DNA of 7,985 nucleotides. Source: Clostridium sp. CAG:492 (GTDB taxonomy: Bacteria > Bacillota > Clostridia > TANB77 > CAG-508). The translations under genes were made by a program, and so were the position numbers. Below, one piece after another: positions 5,868 to 7,985 of this stretch. The DNA lies in NCBI GenBank assembly GCA_000434335.1, contig FR878217.1, positions 1-7,985 on the forward strand. The letters are read 5' to 3'. Numbering within the stretch: position 1 is the first letter of the stretch; every line of letters starts with the position of its first letter. The notes below the pieces were generated by a model that was given only the letters and a program-made list of their open reading frames with translations, had not been told where the DNA came from and searched no databases.

Positions 5868-6170
5868 TTATTTGAAAATCTTTCCTAGGAAACTATTTTC
5901 TTTTTTTTCAAAACCTTTATCACTATAGCATAAACTTGATATATTTCCATCTACAATAACTTCTTCAGAGTCAATATTTAGTTTACTAATTCTTAAATCT
6001 TCACCTTTTACAGTTAATAATCCTAAATGTGTTTCTAATATTACAATTTGGTCATCAAAAGAAAGAACATCTAGTGCTCCAGAAATGTTTAATTTTTCTC
6101 TGCTTTCCAATATTAAGTTTTGGATTATATTTGATTTTTGTGTTGTGTTTTTTCTATCCTCAATACTCAT
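5868..6170 (-). CDS. yabP: Sporulation protein YabP (YabP/YqfC family)
   Basis: Small sporulation protein; family members are made in the mother cell under sigma-E, though in Bacillus yabP itself is less critical than yabQ. The 100-residue product shows the family pattern from about residue 26: KLNISGALDVLSFDDQIVIL, then TxxGLLTVKGEDLRISKLNI, then EEVIVDGNISSLCYSD. This is a regular beta-rich series ending near residue 84, followed by a lysine-rich tail. Length is normal. The start has AAAGGAGAG upstream, with 12 bases between GGAG and the ATG, slightly long but with no better alternative. First gene of yabP-yabQ-divIC. YqfC is the close paralogue, but the neighbouring yabQ settles the name. 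I could not identify a convincing sigma-E promoter upstream. Confidence 0.92.
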   Translation of the reverse strand: MSIEDRKNTTQKSNIIQNLILESREKLNISGALDVLSFDDQIVILETHLGLLTVKGEDLRISKLNIDSEEVIVDGNISSLCYSDKGFEKKENSFLGKIFK

Positions 6171-6280
6171 AGCTTTTCCACTCTCCTTTGTAAACTATAT
6201 TCATTAATTATTTTTTTAGTACTTAAAATTTAATTTGTATATCGTTGATTAAATGATGTTATTAAATAAGAGAAGCGGAA

Positions 6281-6330
6281 AGAAAAAAGAGCTGTTCCAT
6301 AAATTTATTTGGAACAACTTTTATTTTTTC
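6281..6330 (-). terminator. lysC: Intrinsic terminator after lysC (possibly bidirectional)
   Basis: AGTTGTTCC (6319-6311, minus strand) pairs with GGAACAGCT (6298-6290) with one G-T pair. The AT-rich interior can extend the stem slightly. The minus-strand transcript continues CTTTTTTC. On the plus strand the hairpin is followed by TTTTATTTTTTC, so it could also act in the other direction. It lies about 90 bases past the lysC stop and isolates lysC from yabP. Confidence 0.78.
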
Positions 6331-6411
6331 TTTTATAGTATTAATATAGTATATTAACTTTTGAAAAACTATTACTGAAAATTTTATGATTAATTAACAA
6401 TGATTAAAGAA

Positions 6412-7590
6412 TCAACTTTTTGCCCTGCCTACAAGTTTTGAGTGGAGTGTTTCTAATATTGAATTTGGTACAGTTGTTTTGAATGTAATACGAATTTTTC
6501 CGTTGTTAATGTCTATTTTTTGTATGTTGTAGTGGTTGGTTGTATTAAGTATATCTGTTATTTGTTTTATTATTTGAGTGTCATTTGATATTCCATATCC
6601 TATTATTGATATTCTAGAAATGTTGTATATTAAAATTTCATATTCTTTTAAATTAGTATTTATTAAGTTATTTATTTTATTTGAATCACTTGAATTGAAT
6701 AATCCCTTTATTCCTGTAGCTTCGTGTATAAATTCTATTGGTATTATTTCATTTTTTATAAAAAGATTATATGTTGACATATAATTTATGCAGTCTGATT
6801 TTATTTTTAATATAATTAAATTGTCGTTTTTTACTAAGCTTTTTACTGTTTGTGATTCGATTTTATTGTTTACTATTGTTCCTTCATCTTCTTTAAATGT
6901 TGATTTTGCAATAATTGGTATGTTGAATTTTTTTCCAATTTCTACACATCTGTTGTGTAATACCTTAGCACCTTCATTTGATATATCTAGCATTTCATCA
7001 TATGATACTTCTTTTAATTTTCTTGCTTCTGCTACTTTTTTTGGGTCTGATGTAAATACACCTTCTACATCTGAGTAAATATAGCATTCACGTGCATTTA
7101 ATGCTGCTGCAACAGAAATTGCTGTTGTATCTGAGCCTCCTCTACCAAGAGTTGTTATATCTGAATTTGAATTAATGCCTTGGAATCCTGCTATTATTAC
7201 TATTTTTCCTAAAGATAATTCTTTAGTTATTCTACTTGTATCAATATGCTCTATTATAGCATTTTGATTTGTATTATTTGTAAATATTCCAGCTTGCCAT
7301 CCTGTTAAAGATATAGCTTTATATCCTAATTGATTTAATAAAATACTTAATTTTGAAATTGAAACTTGTTCACCACTACTTAATAAAACATCTAATTCCC
7401 TTGAATTTGGTGTTTTGTCTAATTCACAAGCTTCATGTAATAATTGGTCTGTTTTTTTGCCTTGTGCTGAAACCACAACAACTACATTGTGTCCTTCATC
7501 ATATAGTGTGGTTATTTTATTGGCAACTAAATTTAATTTTTCGTTGTCTGCTACAGAAGTGCCTCCAAATTTTAAAACTATAGTATTCAT
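6412..7590 (-). CDS. lysC: Aspartate kinase (aspartokinase), monofunctional
   Basis: Phosphorylates aspartate to aspartyl phosphate, the first step to lysine, diaminopimelate, threonine and methionine. The 392-residue protein has an intact kinase domain: KFGGTSV (7-13), SAQGKKTD (41-48), SSGEQVS (71-77), GFQG (135-138), TTLGRGGSDTTA (146-157), YSDVEGVFTSDP (172-183) and EGAKVLHNRCVE (206-217). The C-terminal regulatory half (about 250-392) is divergent: the usual first ACT segment with its GxPDxPG loop is not recognisable, while ISIIGYG (328-334) and LHSKLV (382-387) recall the second. I start at the ATG at 7590; the in-frame GTG at 7599 overlaps the ribosome-binding site (GAGGGTG). No lysine riboswitch is seen. 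A hairpin with a T-tract sits just before the ribosome-binding site. It is not in an operon with other lysine genes here. Confidence 0.95.
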   Translation of the reverse strand: MNTIVLKFGGTSVADNEKLNLVANKITTLYDEGHNVVVVVSAQGKKTDQLLHEACELDKTPNSRELDVLLSSGEQVSISKLSILLNQLGYKAISLTGWQAGIFTNNTNQNAIIEHIDTSRITKELSLGKIVIIAGFQGINSNSDITTLGRGGSDTTAISVAAALNARECYIYSDVEGVFTSDPKKVAEARKLKEVSYDEMLDISNEGAKVLHNRCVEIGKKFNIPIIAKSTFKEDEGTIVNNKIESQTVKSLVKNDNLIILKIKSDCINYMSTYNLFIKNEIIPIEFIHEATGIKGLFNSSDSNKINNLINTNLKEYEILIYNISRISIIGYGISNDTQIIKQITDILNTTNHYNIQKIDINNGKIRITFKTTVPNSILETLHSKLVGRAKS

Positions 7591-7608
7591 AATAAGCACC
7601 CTCTATAT

Positions 7609-7640
7609 AAAAAATTTAGTCTACATTATTATGTAGACTA
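7609..7640 (-). terminator. Perfect 10-base hairpin with T-tract before lysC
   Basis: TAGTCTACAT (7617-7626) and ATGTAGACTA (7631-7640) are exact inverted repeats around TATT. On the minus strand the hairpin is followed by AAATTTTTT. It starts 7 bases after the stop of the upstream gene and ends about 25 bases before the lysC start, leaving little room for a promoter after it. It is a terminator for the upstream gene or a read-through attenuator for lysC. Confidence 0.7.
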
Positions 7641-7647
7641 TACTATA

Positions 7648-7985
7648 TTATATTAAATTACTCCAATTAACGTCCCTAAAAATATACATAATTATTGCAA
7701 TCATTATAATTGCTGCAATAATTGATACTGCTAATTTACCCCAAAATTTTCGCTTTTCGAAGGTTACAAATCTTTGGCTAACAGTTTGATCTACTTCAAA
7801 GTTAGAAATAAATGTTTTTACATCCTCTTCATCAGCACACATTAATGAAAATTCTAGCTCTCTAAGCAAAGAAAAATTATCTTCATATCTTATTACAATA
7901 TTATAACTATACATTGGTATAAATAAGAATAGCTCTGCTGCTCTACCTATAAAAACACTTTTTAAATTTGAATATGGAATTCTAT
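7648..7985 (-). CDS. Partial gene: unknown protein with C-terminal TM anchor
   Basis: I do not recognise a family. The frame is open to the right edge of the window, giving at least 111 codons. The ATG at 7914 is an unlikely start: it has no ribosome-binding site, and the 23 codons before it also look coding (SVFIGRAAELFLF). The visible part has a mixed alpha/beta soluble section (IVIRYEDNFSLLRELEF, then CADEEDVKTFISNFE), a basic patch FEKRKFWGK, one strong hydrophobic helix about 18 residues long, and a short polar tail ending WSNLI. It would thus be tail-anchored, with the soluble part probably cytoplasmic. A hairpin terminator follows directly. Its composition fits the genome. The role and any link to lysC are unknown. 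Confidence 0.65.
   Translation of the reverse strand, partial: RIPYSNLKSVFIGRAAELFLFIPMYSYNIVIRYEDNFSLLRELEFSLMCADEEDVKTFISNFEVDQTVSQRFVTFEKRKFWGKLAVSIIAAIIMIAIIMYIFRDVNWSNLI

Noticed and set aside
6234..6264. Sigma-E promoter for yabP
   Set aside because: TATACAAA resembles the -10, and sigma-E control is expected from Bacillus, but no matching -35 lies at the right distance.
6578..7636. Plus-strand frames opposite lysC
   Set aside because: Shadows of an aspartokinase with intact kinase motifs.
7590..7700. Lysine riboswitch or T-box before lysC
   Set aside because: Only about 57 non-coding bases lie before lysC; there is one simple hairpin and no complex leader.
1..7985. CRISPR arrays, tRNA/rRNA genes, intact insertion sequences
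   Set aside because: No regularly spaced repeats, no cloverleaf-like or rRNA-like sequence, and no transposase frame were seen on either strand.

Overview
The window reads as chromosomal DNA from a very AT-rich, spore-forming member of the Clostridia (Bacillota). The evidence is low-GC codon use throughout, purine-rich Shine-Dalgarno sites, the sporulation genes yabP and yabQ next to divIC, a Gram-positive UmuC-like polymerase paired with a YolD-like protein, and a stand-alone aspartokinase. I cannot name a genus. Every supportable gene lies on the minus strand, so the biological order runs from high to low coordinates.

Layout from the upstream (right) end: (a) the 3' part of an unrecognised gene, tail-anchored in its visible part, enters from the right edge and ends at 7648; (b) a perfect hairpin with a T-tract separates it from lysC (aspartokinase, 6412-7590), which has its own terminator at 6281-6330; (c) a compact yabP-yabQ-divIC cluster (6170-5139) for the spore cortex and septum, closed by a hairpin; (d) rho (5001-3631), closed by a long hairpin overlapping its stop codon; (e) a short dispersed-type element (3567-3597); (f) a two-gene translesion operon, UmuC-like polymerase plus YolD-like protein (3391-1482), with a strong promoter whose -35 is overlapped by a LexA/DinR-like palindrome; (g) an accessory-looking stretch (about 600-1350) with a small, visibly GC-richer gene interrupted by an in-frame TAG, its own terminator, and inverted and direct repeats; (h) a two-TM membrane protein of unknown function (583-62).

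Most of the window is ordinary core chromosome: amino-acid synthesis, sporulation and division, transcription termination, DNA damage tolerance. I do not see a convincing new multi-gene system. The points most worth a second look are the amber-interrupted GC-rich small gene with overlapping alternative hairpins just past the stop, the probable SOS operator before the polymerase operon, the hairpin lodged directly before the lysC ribosome-binding site, and the divergent regulatory half of the aspartokinase. I found no tRNA, rRNA, CRISPR array, intact insertion sequence or recognisable riboswitch.
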